64,000 nt of DNA from JAJPGZ01 sp038229295 (GTDB lineage: Bacteria; Verrucomicrobiota; Verrucomicrobiia; Chthoniobacterales; UBA10450): positions 7,361 to 71,360 of the forward strand of contig JBBROO010000011.1 of assembly GCA_038229295.1 (NCBI GenBank), read 5' to 3'. The notes beneath the pieces were generated by a model that ran no database searches, was not told where the DNA came from, and worked only from the letters and a program-made list of their open reading frames with translations. Shown here piece after piece: positions 25,254 through 34,381 of this stretch (its first letter is position 1; each line of letters begins with the position of its first letter). Made by a program: the position numbers and the translations under genes.

Positions 25254-27500
25254 TTAACCAATGCTAAACGCGAGCTCCTTGCAGCGCGGCATATCTAGTT
25301 TGCCGGAAGCGAGCAATGGAATCGCTTCGACGCGGCAAACTTTTTTTGGAATCCACAAATTGGGAACGCCGGCTTCGTTGAGCTTTGGGCGCAACTGCGC
25401 AAGATCGACATCGACAGCCGCGAGCAGCACGACCGCTTCGCCTTTCGATTCGTCAGTCACGCCCACCACCGCGATGACGCGTTCCGATTGCCCGTCGAGG
25501 TCGAGCGCGGCGATGATTTTTTGTTCGAGCGCCTCATGCGGCACCATCTCGCCGCCGATCTTGGAGAAGCGCGAGAGACGTCCTTCGATGTAAAGAAACC
25601 CGTCTTCATCAAATCGCCCGATGTCGCCAGTCTTGAACCATCCATCGCGCAAAACTTCAGCGGTGCGCTCCGGATCGTTCAGATAACCTTCGAAAATATT
25701 CGGCCCGCGCAACCAGAGCATGCCCGTTTCGTGCAGCGATAACTTGCGGTCCGTTTCCGGTTCGCGGATTTCCGCGGCGATGCCGGGCGCCATTTTTCCG
25801 ACCGAACCAACTCGGCTCGATGGCTGAACGGGATCGCCCGGCTTCTTTGGTTCCGGGTCCGGCAGATTGACGCTGACGACCGGCGACGTTTCCGTTAGGC
25901 CATAGCCTTCGAAAACGTGCTTATGGAATTTTGCTTCGAAACTTTCGGCAAGATCGAGAGGAAGTTTTTCGGCGCCGGTGATGATGAGGCGCAGACTTTG
26001 GAATTGTTCCAGCTCGGCTTTGCGCAGATAGCCGCGGAGAAAAGTGGGCGCCGCGAGCAACAGCGTCAGTTTGTACTTGTCGATCAAAGCGGCGTTCTTC
26101 GCCGACTCGAGCGGGTTCGGTGTTGTCACGATGCGCACGCCTTCGATGAGCGGATACCAAAGTGTAACGGTCGAGCCGAAGCTGTGAAAAAATGGAAGCG
26201 ACGCGAGGATGGCGTCATCCGGTTTGGCATCGAGGAGCGCGGTGAATTGCGAGACGTTGCCGAGAAGATTGCGATGGCTGAGGACAACGCCTTTGGGATC
26301 GCCGGAACTGCCGCTGGTGAAAAGCAGCACCGCTTCTTTGTGACCGCCTTTCTTCGGAATCCGCAGAAGCCGCATAAGCAAACTGGCTGGCGCTAAGATC
26401 GACATCGACCACCAAAAAATAATCGATCGCTTCAACTGCGGCATCAGCTCGTCTAATGTCAGGACGCGTTCCGGCCATGGAAAATCGCCGAGCCGCTGAA
26501 TAAACGGCGTCGCGGAAATGGCGACGCGAATGTTCGCGCGTTTGCAGGATGATTCGATGGCCGCGCGGCCGCTGGTGAAGTTAAGGCCGACCGGAATTTT
26601 TCCGGCGAGTGTGACCGCGAGGTTCGCGATGACGGCGCCTTTGCTCGCCGGCAAGACGATAGCAATTCGTTCGTCGTTCGGAAATTCTTTGCGCAGATGG
26701 CGGCTCAACGCGGCCGCGGCGCCGAGCAATTTCGAGCGACTCAGCGCGCTGTGATCAAGTCCATCTACAACGGCCGTGGCGAAAGGTTTTCGTTTCAATC
26801 CGCGCATGCAACCTTCGGCAAGATGTCGATCTAACGACGGTCGCCGGCTAAAACAATACTCACCGAGCTTGAGCAATTCTTCGCGAACGGTCGCGACGTT
26901 CGCTTCGGCAGCGGCAATTGGTTTGCCGAAGGCGACGGAGACGCGATACGGAATTTGCGTCGGCCATTTCCGAAAAAACTTTCCGCCTTGGAACGAAAAC
27001 ATGGAGCCCCAGAGTTGATCGAGCCAAACGGGAACGACTGGCGCGTCGGCCTGGCGCGCGATTAACTCATAGCCGCGTTGCAGACGCAGCAATGTGCCGG
27101 AGCGCGTGAGTTGACCTTCCGGGAAAAGACAGACGATGTCGCCGGCGCGAATTTGTTCGGCGGCGAGTCGGACCGCTTCTTTGGCGCGACGGGGGCTAAT
27201 CGGGATGCAGCCGGCCAAACGCAAAATTGGCTGCAAAATTTTATTTCGATAAAAACTTTCATCGACAATGTAGCGAACTCGTCGTGGGCAAGCGAGTTGC
27301 AGGACGATCGCGTCCACAAACGAAATGTGGTTAGGCAGGAGGAGGAAGCCGCCCGCTGGCAATCGTTCTTGACCGAACGTGATTACTCGATACACGATTC
27401 GCGCAATCAAAAGAGCGAAAAAATAAAAAGTGCGCTGACCGTGTGAAGAACTGTTCACGTTATGATTTACAATCGGTGCGGCGCTAACTGCAATCGGCAA
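25254..27500 (-). CDS. aas: Bifunctional lysophospholipid acyltransferase / acyl-ACP synthetase (Aas-like)
   Basis: A 748-residue fusion. The N-terminal PlsC-type acyltransferase (about 20-215) has NHISFVDA (HxxxxD) and FPEGQLTRSGTL. The C-terminal AMP-forming acyl-activating domain (about 245-745) has the P-loop LLFTSGSSGDPKGVVLSHRN, EGYGLTETSP, WFKTGDIGRFDEDGFLYIEGR and a terminal Lys region (LLASGKLDM). In E. coli Aas this pair re-acylates lysophosphatidylethanolamine using free fatty acid activated on bound ACP. No MFS domain is fused, unlike some homologues, but a separate MFS gene starts divergently 17 bp away. Confidence 0.88.
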   Translation of the reverse strand: MPIAVSAAPIVNHNVNSSSHGQRTFYFFALLIARIVYRVITFGQERLPAGGFLLLPNHISFVDAIVLQLACPRRVRYIVDESFYRNKILQPILRLAGCIPISPRRAKEAVRLAAEQIRAGDIVCLFPEGQLTRSGTLLRLQRGYELIARQADAPVVPVWLDQLWGSMFSFQGGKFFRKWPTQIPYRVSVAFGKPIAAAEANVATVREELLKLGEYCFSRRPSLDRHLAEGCMRGLKRKPFATAVVDGLDHSALSRSKLLGAAAALSRHLRKEFPNDERIAIVLPASKGAVIANLAVTLAGKIPVGLNFTSGRAAIESSCKRANIRVAISATPFIQRLGDFPWPERVLTLDELMPQLKRSIIFWWSMSILAPASLLMRLLRIPKKGGHKEAVLLFTSGSSGDPKGVVLSHRNLLGNVSQFTALLDAKPDDAILASLPFFHSFGSTVTLWYPLIEGVRIVTTPNPLESAKNAALIDKYKLTLLLAAPTFLRGYLRKAELEQFQSLRLIITGAEKLPLDLAESFEAKFHKHVFEGYGLTETSPVVSVNLPDPEPKKPGDPVQPSSRVGSVGKMAPGIAAEIREPETDRKLSLHETGMLWLRGPNIFEGYLNDPERTAEVLRDGWFKTGDIGRFDEDGFLYIEGRLSRFSKIGGEMVPHEALEQKIIAALDLDGQSERVIAVVGVTDESKGEAVVLLAAVDVDLAQLRPKLNEAGVPNLWIPKKVCRVEAIPLLASGKLDMPRCKELAFSIG

Positions 27501-27517
27501 TTGTTGGCAAGATCGAC

Positions 27518-28768
27518 ATGACGAAGCCGCAAGCCGCCGCGCGTTCCGCGCTATTGTTGCTCCTCGGCATCAATCTTTTCAATTACATCGACCGGCAGGT
27601 GCTGGCCGCGCTCGAGCCAGATATCCGCGCGACGTTTTTTGCGATCGGCGATCCGAACGCGATGTGGAAAACGGGTTTACTCGGCGACGCGTTTCTCGTT
27701 AGCTACATGATCAGCGCGCCGATTCTTGGATTTCTGGCGGACAGATTTTCGCGCTGGGTCATCATCGGCGTGGCGGTGATTTTGTGGAGCCTGGCCAGCG
27801 GCGCGTCGGGTTTAGCGGGAAGCTTCGTTATTCTTTTCATCACCCGAATTTTTGTCGGAATCGGTGAGGGCGGATATGGGCCAGCGGCGCCGACAATTTT
27901 GGCGGATCTTTTCCCGATTGCGACACGCGGCCGCATCATGGCGATTTTTTGCGCCGCCATTCCCGTCGGCAGCGCGCTCGGATATGTCTTGGGCGGCTTG
28001 ATTGGCGCGCATATCGGCTGGCGTTGGGCTTTCTACATGGTCGCGCCACCAGGTTTGCTTTTGGGCATGATTTGTTTTTGGCAACACGACCCGCGCATCG
28101 CGGGCGAGCGCCTTGTGCGAAAAACGAAGAGTCGTTTGCAGGATTACTTGTCGCTTTTTCGCACGCGCTCTTACGTCATTAATACGATTGGGCAAACTAC
28201 CGCGACGTTCGTCATTGGCGGATTGGGATTTTGGATTCCGGCCTATCTGCGCTTTCGTAATCAAAGTCCGGCCGGCGGAATGGCGATCTTTGGTGGGATC
28301 ACAGTGGTCGCGGGTCTTGTCTCGACATTGCTCGGCGGAATTGTCGCCGATAAAATGCGGCCACGCTTTCCGGGCTCGTACTTTCTTGTTTCCGGAATCG
28401 GAATGATCATTGCCTGTCCGGTTTTCATTGCCAGTCTTTACATTCCATTTCCGGCGGCGTGGGTCGCGATGTTCGTCGCCATCTTTTTCTTGTTCTTAAA
28501 TACTGGCCCGTCGAACACCGCGCTGGCGAACGTTTCATTGCCTGGAGTGCGCGCGACGGCGTTCGCCTTGAATATTTTGATCATTCATGCGCTCGGCGAT
28601 GTGCCCGCGTTTCCCGCGATCGGCTACATCGGCGGGCATACCGACATGCGAGTCGCATTCCTTTTTGTGTCGGGAATGATCTTCGTGTCTGGCGTCGTCT
28701 GGTTGTTCGGCGCAAAATATCTCGCGGCCGATACCGCTGCAGTCGAAGCGGCGAGCGCGAAGACGTAG
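27518..28768 (+). CDS. Major facilitator superfamily transporter (spinster-like)
   Basis: A 416-residue, about 12-helix MFS carrier. The N-terminus INLFNYIDRQVLAALEPDI is typical of the spinster/sphingolipid-type MFS group. The loop 2-3 motif is GFLADRFSRWVII, and GIGEGGYGPAAPTILADLFP sits in helix 4. The substrate is unknown. The start ATG (27518) uses the last A of a 9-mer copy, and another copy directly follows the TAG stop, leading into a bidirectional terminator. It is divergent from the Aas-like gene, so a lipid-related substrate is possible but speculative. Confidence 0.88.
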   Translation: MTKPQAAARSALLLLLGINLFNYIDRQVLAALEPDIRATFFAIGDPNAMWKTGLLGDAFLVSYMISAPILGFLADRFSRWVIIGVAVILWSLASGASGLAGSFVILFITRIFVGIGEGGYGPAAPTILADLFPIATRGRIMAIFCAAIPVGSALGYVLGGLIGAHIGWRWAFYMVAPPGLLLGMICFWQHDPRIAGERLVRKTKSRLQDYLSLFRTRSYVINTIGQTTATFVIGGLGFWIPAYLRFRNQSPAGGMAIFGGITVVAGLVSTLLGGIVADKMRPRFPGSYFLVSGIGMIIACPVFIASLYIPFPAAWVAMFVAIFFLFLNTGPSNTALANVSLPGVRATAFALNILIIHALGDVPAFPAIGYIGGHTDMRVAFLFVSGMIFVSGVVWLFGAKYLAADTAAVEAASAKT

Positions 28769-28787
28769 ATGTCGATCTAACAAAAAA

Positions 28788-28822
28788 CCGCAGGAACATT
28801 TGCATATTCCTGCGGCTTTCTT
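28788..28822. terminator. Bidirectional rho-independent terminator
   Basis: CCGCAGGAA, ten bases, TTCCTGCGG; a perfect 9-bp stem preceded by AAAAAA and followed by CTTTCTT. It can end the MFS transcript (plus) and the convergent PRC-barrel gene (minus). Confidence 0.88.
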
Positions 28823-28869
28823 GTTAGGCCGGTAAAATACCCGACCTAAAGTTTTTTAGATTTGCTGAA

Positions 28870-29826
28870 TTACGGAGTGGCGCTTGGCTCGCTTGTCGAA
28901 CCTTCTTCAGTCGTGGTGCTGGTCTTCGACTTCTTGGTCTTGCCCGGACTGGAGGCAGTTTCCGATGTCGTTGTTTCCTCGGATTTCGAACTCTTGGCCG
29001 CTTCACCGTGATGATGCGTGGAAGGCGAAGCCGAAGATGTCGCCTCGGTCTTGCTCTTGACGCTGCTGCTCGTCGTGGACTCGCCGTGCTTGCTCTTCGT
29101 CGAAGCTCCCGCACTGGCGCTGGCGCTCGCTGCCGGACTGGCGGACGCGCTCGCCGAAGCAGACGCGATCGGCGACGCAGTTGCCGAAGGCGAAACGGAT
29201 GGCGTCGCCATGGGCGACATACTTGCAGAAGGAGAAGCGCTCGCACTTGCGGAAACGCTCGCAGCCGGCGACGCAGTCGCCGTTGTCGATGTACCGTAAC
29301 CCGTGCTCGTATTTGTCCCCGTTGTCGTCGAAGTCGTTCCTGTGGTCGCGCTGCCGGAAACTCCGACGCCGATGCCACTGGAGGAGCTCACTCCATAATA
29401 AGAGTTCACATTGTTGATGTAACCGGACGAGGAATATTCGTTGATGCGCGAATATTCAAACGCCGGTGCGCTGTAGATTTTTTCCTTCTCGATTCGCACG
29501 GTGACGACGCGCGGATCCGATCCGACAGAATAAACCGACCACGGAACCGCCACGGTTTTGGCGCTGCCGGTCAACCGACTGGTCGTGCCGCCGGTCGAAA
29601 GAACGGTGTAAGCCATGCACCCGGTGTTGCGATCCAACACGACATCTTTGATCGTGCCGATGTCTTCACCCTGCGACGACTTCACTGTCGTTCCGATGAT
29701 TTTGCTGCTTTCGATGTAACCAGTCGATGTGCTGGTGGTAGATGTGCTTTGGGTTTGAGCGTGCAACGGAACAACGGCCAGACCCAAAACGGCCGCGATT
29801 GTTCCGAATAGAAGAGATAATTTCAT
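28870..29826 (-). CDS. Secreted PRC-barrel protein with long Ser/Ala/Thr-rich tail
   Basis: A 318-residue protein with signal peptide MKLSLLFGTIAAVLGLAVVPLHA. It has one PRC-barrel-like domain (about 38-120: YIESSKIIGTTVKSSQGEDIGTIKDVVLD...KTVAVPWSVYSV), and a low-complexity tail of some 170 residues dominated by Ser, Ala, Thr and Pro with late Lys/Glu-rich parts (KSKHGES, GKTKKSKTS). PRC-barrels are small beta modules found in ribosome maturation and in envelope or photosynthetic proteins. The tail suggests a flexible, possibly glycosylated spacer across the cell envelope; function unknown. Confidence 0.8.
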   Translation of the reverse strand: MKLSLLFGTIAAVLGLAVVPLHAQTQSTSTTSTSTGYIESSKIIGTTVKSSQGEDIGTIKDVVLDRNTGCMAYTVLSTGGTTSRLTGSAKTVAVPWSVYSVGSDPRVVTVRIEKEKIYSAPAFEYSRINEYSSSGYINNVNSYYGVSSSSGIGVGVSGSATTGTTSTTTGTNTSTGYGTSTTATASPAASVSASASASPSASMSPMATPSVSPSATASPIASASASASASPAASASASAGASTKSKHGESTTSSSVKSKTEATSSASPSTHHHGEAAKSSKSEETTTSETASSPGKTKKSKTSTTTEEGSTSEPSATP

Positions 29827-29930
29827 ATGTTTGTAATAAGACGGAAAAAGGTTCTACGTTATTCAGAACCCACCGAAAGTGTTTCGTTAGGAAACGCCAC
29901 TTTGGATGTGGCTAACAAAAACAAACGCGT

Positions 29931-31736
29931 TTAGAGAGCGCTGCCGTGAGCGTCGAGGTGCACGTCGTAGTCGTTCGCTTGCGCGAGAGCTTGCGCCGCT
30001 TCTTGGGCGTGGCCGCTCTTCATTAAAAGTTGGCTAAGCAATTGCCAGCTTTCGGCACGATACCATTCCGTCGCCAGACAATGTTCGAGCTCCTTGATTG
30101 CCGCCGATGTCGATCCTGCTTCATCGAGCACTTTGATATAACGCTTTTCGATCGACCAATCGGCCGGTCCGGTCCGCGCCGCCAAACGCATTCGCATTAG
30201 ATCGGCGCGGCCATGTTCTTTGTTCTCGAGCACGGCCAGAAGTTCGTTCGCGCGCGCATCAACGATCGGCATCTGCGTTGCACGCATGAGCAGATCGCGC
30301 GCGGTCTTAAAATCATTTTCCTTCAATGCTACGGCCGCCAGGTTCAGCACCGCCAATGGTTGATCGGGTTCCTTGCGTAATGCCGCTTGTAGGTGGTTTT
30401 TCGCCAGGTCGAGCTGGTTCTCACTCAACTCAAGTCCTCCGAGATTAATTAGCATCCGCGCCGAGTTCCCACCGTTTGCAATCGTCCGCTCTAAAAACGT
30501 GCGCTGGTCCTTCCAATCGAAAGTGCGAATAAATGTGCGAGCTCCCAGGAAAACGCACCACATCGTCGCTAAGATCGACATCGTTATCCAAGTCGTTCGC
30601 GAGATTTGCCTTCGCTCCGCAAGATCGACAATCGCCACCGTTGCCCCGAGAAAAAGGAATGCCGAAGGAACGTATATCCAATGTTCCGCCACCGCCGCGT
30701 TCAGCAACCAAATTCCGCTGATGGGCAGATAACTGATTCCGGCCAAAACCAGCAGCGCAAAAACTAACGGATTCTGTTTGCGCGCGCGCACCGCCCAGAA
30801 AATAACGAGCGCGATGAGAACAGCGCCGAGAAGTGTCTGCAATTCTCGCCACGCCGGTGCGTTCGCCCTTTCATCGCTGGCGCCGTTCGTCAGTGGATCA
30901 ACTTGTCGGTCCATGTGGAGATTGAGCGGCAAGACAATGAGTCCCGCGTATTCTGCGAATGCGCGCGCGACGGTGATCGGTCGAACACTTAGAGGTGGCG
31001 ATGTTCGCGCGACGGGCGCTGGATTATGTTCGGCCCAGTGGCGCAAGCTGAAATAAATTCCGCCGACAAGGATCGCAACGATGGCCAGTCGGCCGAGTGC
31101 GCCCCATTTGCGTTTCAAAGCTAACGTTGCGATCGACGTCGCGAGAAAAATAAAACCGCTTTCTTTGCTGAGCGCGCTGAGAAGAAAAAAAACACCCGCG
31201 CCGAAAATCCACAGCAGCGCAACGGCTCCTTTCAAGCGGGTGGCGCGCAGGACCAAGTATCCCCCGATGAAACCGAAAGTGGCGGCAAGCGGGTCAGCCA
31301 ACCCCGAAACGTAAACGACCGCCGCGCTATGCACCGGATGCATCGTCCAAACCAAAGTTGCCGCCAGCGCGATCCAGCGCCGCTTTGGCGATTCCATTTC
31401 GAACGCGAGCAAGAATTCTTCGGCAAAAAGAAAGAGCCCGATGGCGGCAGCGACGTGAAAAACGATGTTCGTTAGGTGATAGCCGGCGGGTTGAAATGCG
31501 CAGATCGCGTAGACGATTGTGTAAACGAAACGTTGCAGCGGCCGGTAGAAATCGGACGCGGTTGCATCGACGAAGAGAAAGTGATTAAAGCCTTCTGGAA
31601 TAAGGCGCCAGCTTCGGATGAGCGGATCGCGCAGGACGAGCGCGGTATCGTCCCAGACAAATCCATCGCGCAGCGCCGGTGCGTAGATTGTTAGGACGGC
31701 GGCAATGATGAGGAGAAAGGGAATGATTTTCTTCAC
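29931..31736 (-). CDS. Multipass membrane protein with TPR domain (TMTC/PMT-like)
   Basis: About 601 residues from the GTG at 31734-31736 (VKKIIPFLLIIAAVLTIYAPAL). An ATG 111 bases upstream is possible but would read across the start of the divergent gene. The N-terminal 400 residues have about ten membrane helices. GFVWDDTALVLRDPL in the first outer loop carries the DD motif of GT-C glycosyltransferase-like proteins such as TMTC. The C-terminal 200 residues are TPR repeats (GGLELSENQLDLAKNHLQAALRKEPDQPLAVLNLAAVALKEN split over two repeats). It is probably a membrane glycosyltransferase or its relative; the substrate is unknown. Confidence 0.75.
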   Translation of the reverse strand: MKKIIPFLLIIAAVLTIYAPALRDGFVWDDTALVLRDPLIRSWRLIPEGFNHFLFVDATASDFYRPLQRFVYTIVYAICAFQPAGYHLTNIVFHVAAAIGLFLFAEEFLLAFEMESPKRRWIALAATLVWTMHPVHSAAVVYVSGLADPLAATFGFIGGYLVLRATRLKGAVALLWIFGAGVFFLLSALSKESGFIFLATSIATLALKRKWGALGRLAIVAILVGGIYFSLRHWAEHNPAPVARTSPPLSVRPITVARAFAEYAGLIVLPLNLHMDRQVDPLTNGASDERANAPAWRELQTLLGAVLIALVIFWAVRARKQNPLVFALLVLAGISYLPISGIWLLNAAVAEHWIYVPSAFLFLGATVAIVDLAERRQISRTTWITMSILATMWCVFLGARTFIRTFDWKDQRTFLERTIANGGNSARMLINLGGLELSENQLDLAKNHLQAALRKEPDQPLAVLNLAAVALKENDFKTARDLLMRATQMPIVDARANELLAVLENKEHGRADLMRMRLAARTGPADWSIEKRYIKVLDEAGSTSAAIKELEHCLATEWYRAESWQLLSQLLMKSGHAQEAAQALAQANDYDVHLDAHGSAL

Positions 31737-31791
31737 GGACAAAACGGATTGGACAGAATCAACAAAATGCGCGTCTAAGTTGCGAGTCTCC

Positions 31792-32574
31792 ATGTCGATC
31801 TTGCCCCGAACAATTATTTTCGCGCTCGCCGCCGCCATCGGAAGCACTGCTTATGCCGAAGGCGTGCCGGATAATTGCACGCAACTCATCGTCGCCATCG
31901 CGCCGACTTGGGACTCCATGCACGGACATCTCCAGTTATTCGAGCGGACTCGCGGCGGTCCCTGGAGTTCCGTTAGCGCGCCCGTGCCGGTGCTTTTCGG
32001 AAAAAGCGGGGTTGCCTGGGGTAGCGGCCTCGCCGGCCAAAACGAGCGCGGTCTTAAAAAGAAAGAGCGCGACGGACGGGCGCCAGCCGGAGTTTTCGAG
32101 CTCGGCAAGATATATACATATGACCCTCAGCTTCCTCCCGGAGCCGATTTTCCCTTCCATCAGGTAACGCGTGCGGATGCCTGGGTCGATGATGGCAACA
32201 GCCCAGATTACAATCGTTTTGTCACGATCGATCATCCGGAGAACCCGCCTCCTTGGTTCGAAAAACAGAAAATGCGGCATAACGATTTTGCTTATCGCTG
32301 GCTGGTCGAGATCCGACATAACTCCGATCCTCCCAAGCCCGGAGAGGGCAGCGCGATCTTTTTCCACATTCGCCGCGGGGTCGATCGACCCACAGCTGGG
32401 TGCACCACCATGGCGGAAAGCGATCTCGTTCGTTTAATTACGTGGTTGCGTGCACCGCGTCATCCTTGTTATACGCTTCTGCCGCGGGCGGAGTATAACA
32501 ACAAATGGGAAGGTTGGAATTTGCCGCCGCCAAATAAACTACTAAACGAACAAAACTCACAAGCTGTCCGTTGA
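31792..32574 (+). CDS. Exported L,D-transpeptidase-like (YkuD superfamily) protein
   Basis: About 260 residues from the ATG at 31792 with signal peptide MSILPRTIIFALAAAIGSTAYA. The C-terminal active-site pattern IFFHIRRGVDRPTAGCTTM gives the His and catalytic Cys of the YkuD-type fold (HxxxxxxxxxxxGCxxM). Members crosslink or attach proteins to peptidoglycan; divergent relatives of this shape (with RAPAGVFELGKIYTYDP upstream) are common in proteobacterial and verrucomicrobial genomes. The start codon is the first base triplet before the complement 9-mer, which therefore encodes MSIL. Divergent from the TPR membrane protein by 55 bp. Confidence 0.8.
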   Translation: MSILPRTIIFALAAAIGSTAYAEGVPDNCTQLIVAIAPTWDSMHGHLQLFERTRGGPWSSVSAPVPVLFGKSGVAWGSGLAGQNERGLKKKERDGRAPAGVFELGKIYTYDPQLPPGADFPFHQVTRADAWVDDGNSPDYNRFVTIDHPENPPPWFEKQKMRHNDFAYRWLVEIRHNSDPPKPGEGSAIFFHIRRGVDRPTAGCTTMAESDLVRLITWLRAPRHPCYTLLPRAEYNNKWEGWNLPPPNKLLNEQNSQAVR

Positions 32575-32607
32575 TATTCGTTAACCCCTGCGTAAACTCC
32601 TCACCTC

Positions 32608-32910
32608 ATGCGACGACGTCCTAATCCAAATTCCGAATCCAACATTCGGAGAATCGACACAAAAAAGCGTGCGAAAAAACAGACGCACGGTTTTCAAGTT
32701 CACTTTCTGCGCGGTGTTACCGCGGTAACCAAGATGTTCAGTGACTCCATCTACGGCGGCAAAGAAGCCGCTCGGAGCGCTGCTCGGAAGTTCAAAAATT
32801 CCGCCATGCGGAATTTGGGGACGGCCAAATCTTCCAAGGGAAGATCGACATCTTCTTCGCGCCGCGGCGCCGCCGGCTCGCGCAAGAAAGCTTCGAAGCG
32901 GAAACGCTAG
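32608..32910 (+). CDS. Small basic protein with AP2-like motif
   Basis: A 100-residue, very basic protein. The middle HGFQVHFLRGVTAVTKMFSDSIYGGKEAARSAARKFKNSAM resembles the AP2-type DNA-binding fold in phage and plasmid proteins (a short sheet, then the YGGKEAA helix). The C-terminus is a Lys/Arg/Ser tail (SSKGRSTSSSRRG..KKASKRKR), which suggests nucleic acid binding. It ends 4 bp inside the convergent rsmA-Nudix gene. The AP2 comparison is by eye only. Confidence 0.55.
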   Translation: MRRRPNPNSESNIRRIDTKKRAKKQTHGFQVHFLRGVTAVTKMFSDSIYGGKEAARSAARKFKNSAMRNLGTAKSSKGRSTSSSRRGAAGSRKKASKRKR

Positions 32911-34247
32911 ACTGCGCCCAGCGCGCGGTAAGCTTTCCAGCATTCCACAAAGCCAGGCGCGAAATCGCCTGGCCGTGCTGCTATCCATCCCGTGACCACC
33001 GCGGGCGGGAAGAACGCACCTGTTTCGATTTCGCTCCGTTCCAGCGTGAATGCCCCGTTGTATCGACCGCGGTAGAGCCAGATGAACTCCTGCCCGGTTC
33101 GATCGGATGCCGGCAGTTTGACCATTCGCTCTAACGGAACATCGATCCCCAATTCTTCCTTCAGCTCCCGCGTCGCGGCAAAATCGTACTCTTCGCCCGC
33201 ATTCACGTGGCCGGCCGCGCTCGAATCCCACACCAGTGGATGTCGATCTTTCCAGCGCGACCGTTTTTGCAGAAAAATATCTCCTATTTCGTTGAAAATG
33301 AGGACATGGACGGCGCGATGACGCAAGTTATCCCCATGCACTTGGCCTCGCGGCGCACTGCCGGTAACGCGGTCCGCTTCGTCGACCACAGAAAACTGTT
33401 CTGAATCCATTTTTTGCCGATCCACATCAGGAGTTGGCCGGATCGAATTGGTCAACTCGACCCATTGCGGCAACGCGAGTGCTTCGGCCCGCACGCGCGC
33501 ATCAACTCCGAGCCGCGAAGCAATCGCGACCCAGTCTGATGTTTCTTCGCGCAGTAATTTCCCCAGTTGCTTGCGGCGCTGCGAAAAACCGATTCGGACG
33601 AGATTAATGAACGTGCCAAAATCGCAATCCGGAAGTTCCGCGGCTTCGCGCGGCTGCAAGAGCACCGTCGCGGAATCAATCTCAGGCGCGGGAATAAAAA
33701 CGCTCGCCGGAATCGTGCGCAGATATTTTATGCGATAGTGAAATTGCAGCTGGAGCGTGAGCGCGCCGTAATTTTTTGTCGATGGCGTCGCGGAGAGCCG
33801 CTCCGCCATTTCTTTCTGCAACATCAAAATTACGAGGGAAAACGGCGTCGGCGTCTCCAGGTAATGAAACAAAAGCTGACTCGCGATGTTGTAGGGAAGA
33901 TTGCCCAGAAGTTTTACGCGCGGCTTTGCCAGCAGCGTACGCACATCGAATTCGAGCGCGTCGCCATGCCACACTTCCAATCGCTCGTTCCTGAAACGAA
34001 CGGACAAAAATTCCGCCAGGCGCGCGTCCTTCTCGATCGCGAGCACCTGTGCGCCCGTGGCGAGAATGAATTCTGTGAGCGCCCCGAGCCCGGGGCCAAT
34101 TTCAACAACGTAATCGTCCGGAGTGAGGTTCGCTTGGGCGACGATCCAACGGCCGAGATTTTGATCGTGCAGAAAATTTTGCCCGAGAGTTTTGACTGGG
34201 GTCACGCGAATTTCGCGGAGCGTCGAGGCAATCTCGGAGAGCTTCAT
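32907..34247 (-). CDS. rsmA: RsmA (KsgA) 16S rRNA dimethyltransferase fused to a Nudix hydrolase
   Basis: A 446-residue protein with two complete domains in one frame. Residues 1-265 are RsmA, which dimethylates two adjacent adenines near the 3' end of 16S rRNA: TPVKTLGQNFLHDQNL, VVEIGPGLGALTEFIL (SAM motif I), LLGNLPYNIASQLLFH (catalytic NLPY) and FVPAPEID-like FIPAPEIDSATVLL. Residues 285-440 are a Nudix domain of the IPP-isomerase/YfcD shape, with Nudix box GHVNAGEEYDFAATRELKEELGI intact. The ATG at 34245-34247 is chosen because it starts the conserved domain. No stop or gap separates the parts. Confidence 0.9.
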   Translation of the reverse strand: MKLSEIASTLREIRVTPVKTLGQNFLHDQNLGRWIVAQANLTPDDYVVEIGPGLGALTEFILATGAQVLAIEKDARLAEFLSVRFRNERLEVWHGDALEFDVRTLLAKPRVKLLGNLPYNIASQLLFHYLETPTPFSLVILMLQKEMAERLSATPSTKNYGALTLQLQFHYRIKYLRTIPASVFIPAPEIDSATVLLQPREAAELPDCDFGTFINLVRIGFSQRRKQLGKLLREETSDWVAIASRLGVDARVRAEALALPQWVELTNSIRPTPDVDRQKMDSEQFSVVDEADRVTGSAPRGQVHGDNLRHRAVHVLIFNEIGDIFLQKRSRWKDRHPLVWDSSAAGHVNAGEEYDFAATRELKEELGIDVPLERMVKLPASDRTGQEFIWLYRGRYNGAFTLERSEIETGAFFPPAVVTGWIAARPGDFAPGFVECWKAYRALGAV

Positions 34248-34381
34248 GCAAGATCGACAATCACTCGAGGCGCGAGCTTGGAAATCGCGGATTTGTTCAC
34301 AAAAACCTGTGAACAAATTCCGCTGAGGAGCTCGATTTATTCACAAGTTATTCAGTAGGCCAGCCAGCTCCCCCGGAGAAA

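Noticed and set aside
28870..29300. Long Arg- or Ala-rich open frames opposite the PRC-barrel gene
   Set aside because: They are mirror images of the low-complexity Ser/Ala/Thr tail and have no start signals or family pattern.
32907..34247. Separate rsmA and Nudix genes
   Set aside because: The frame is open through both domains, and no stop or start pair is visible near the joint.
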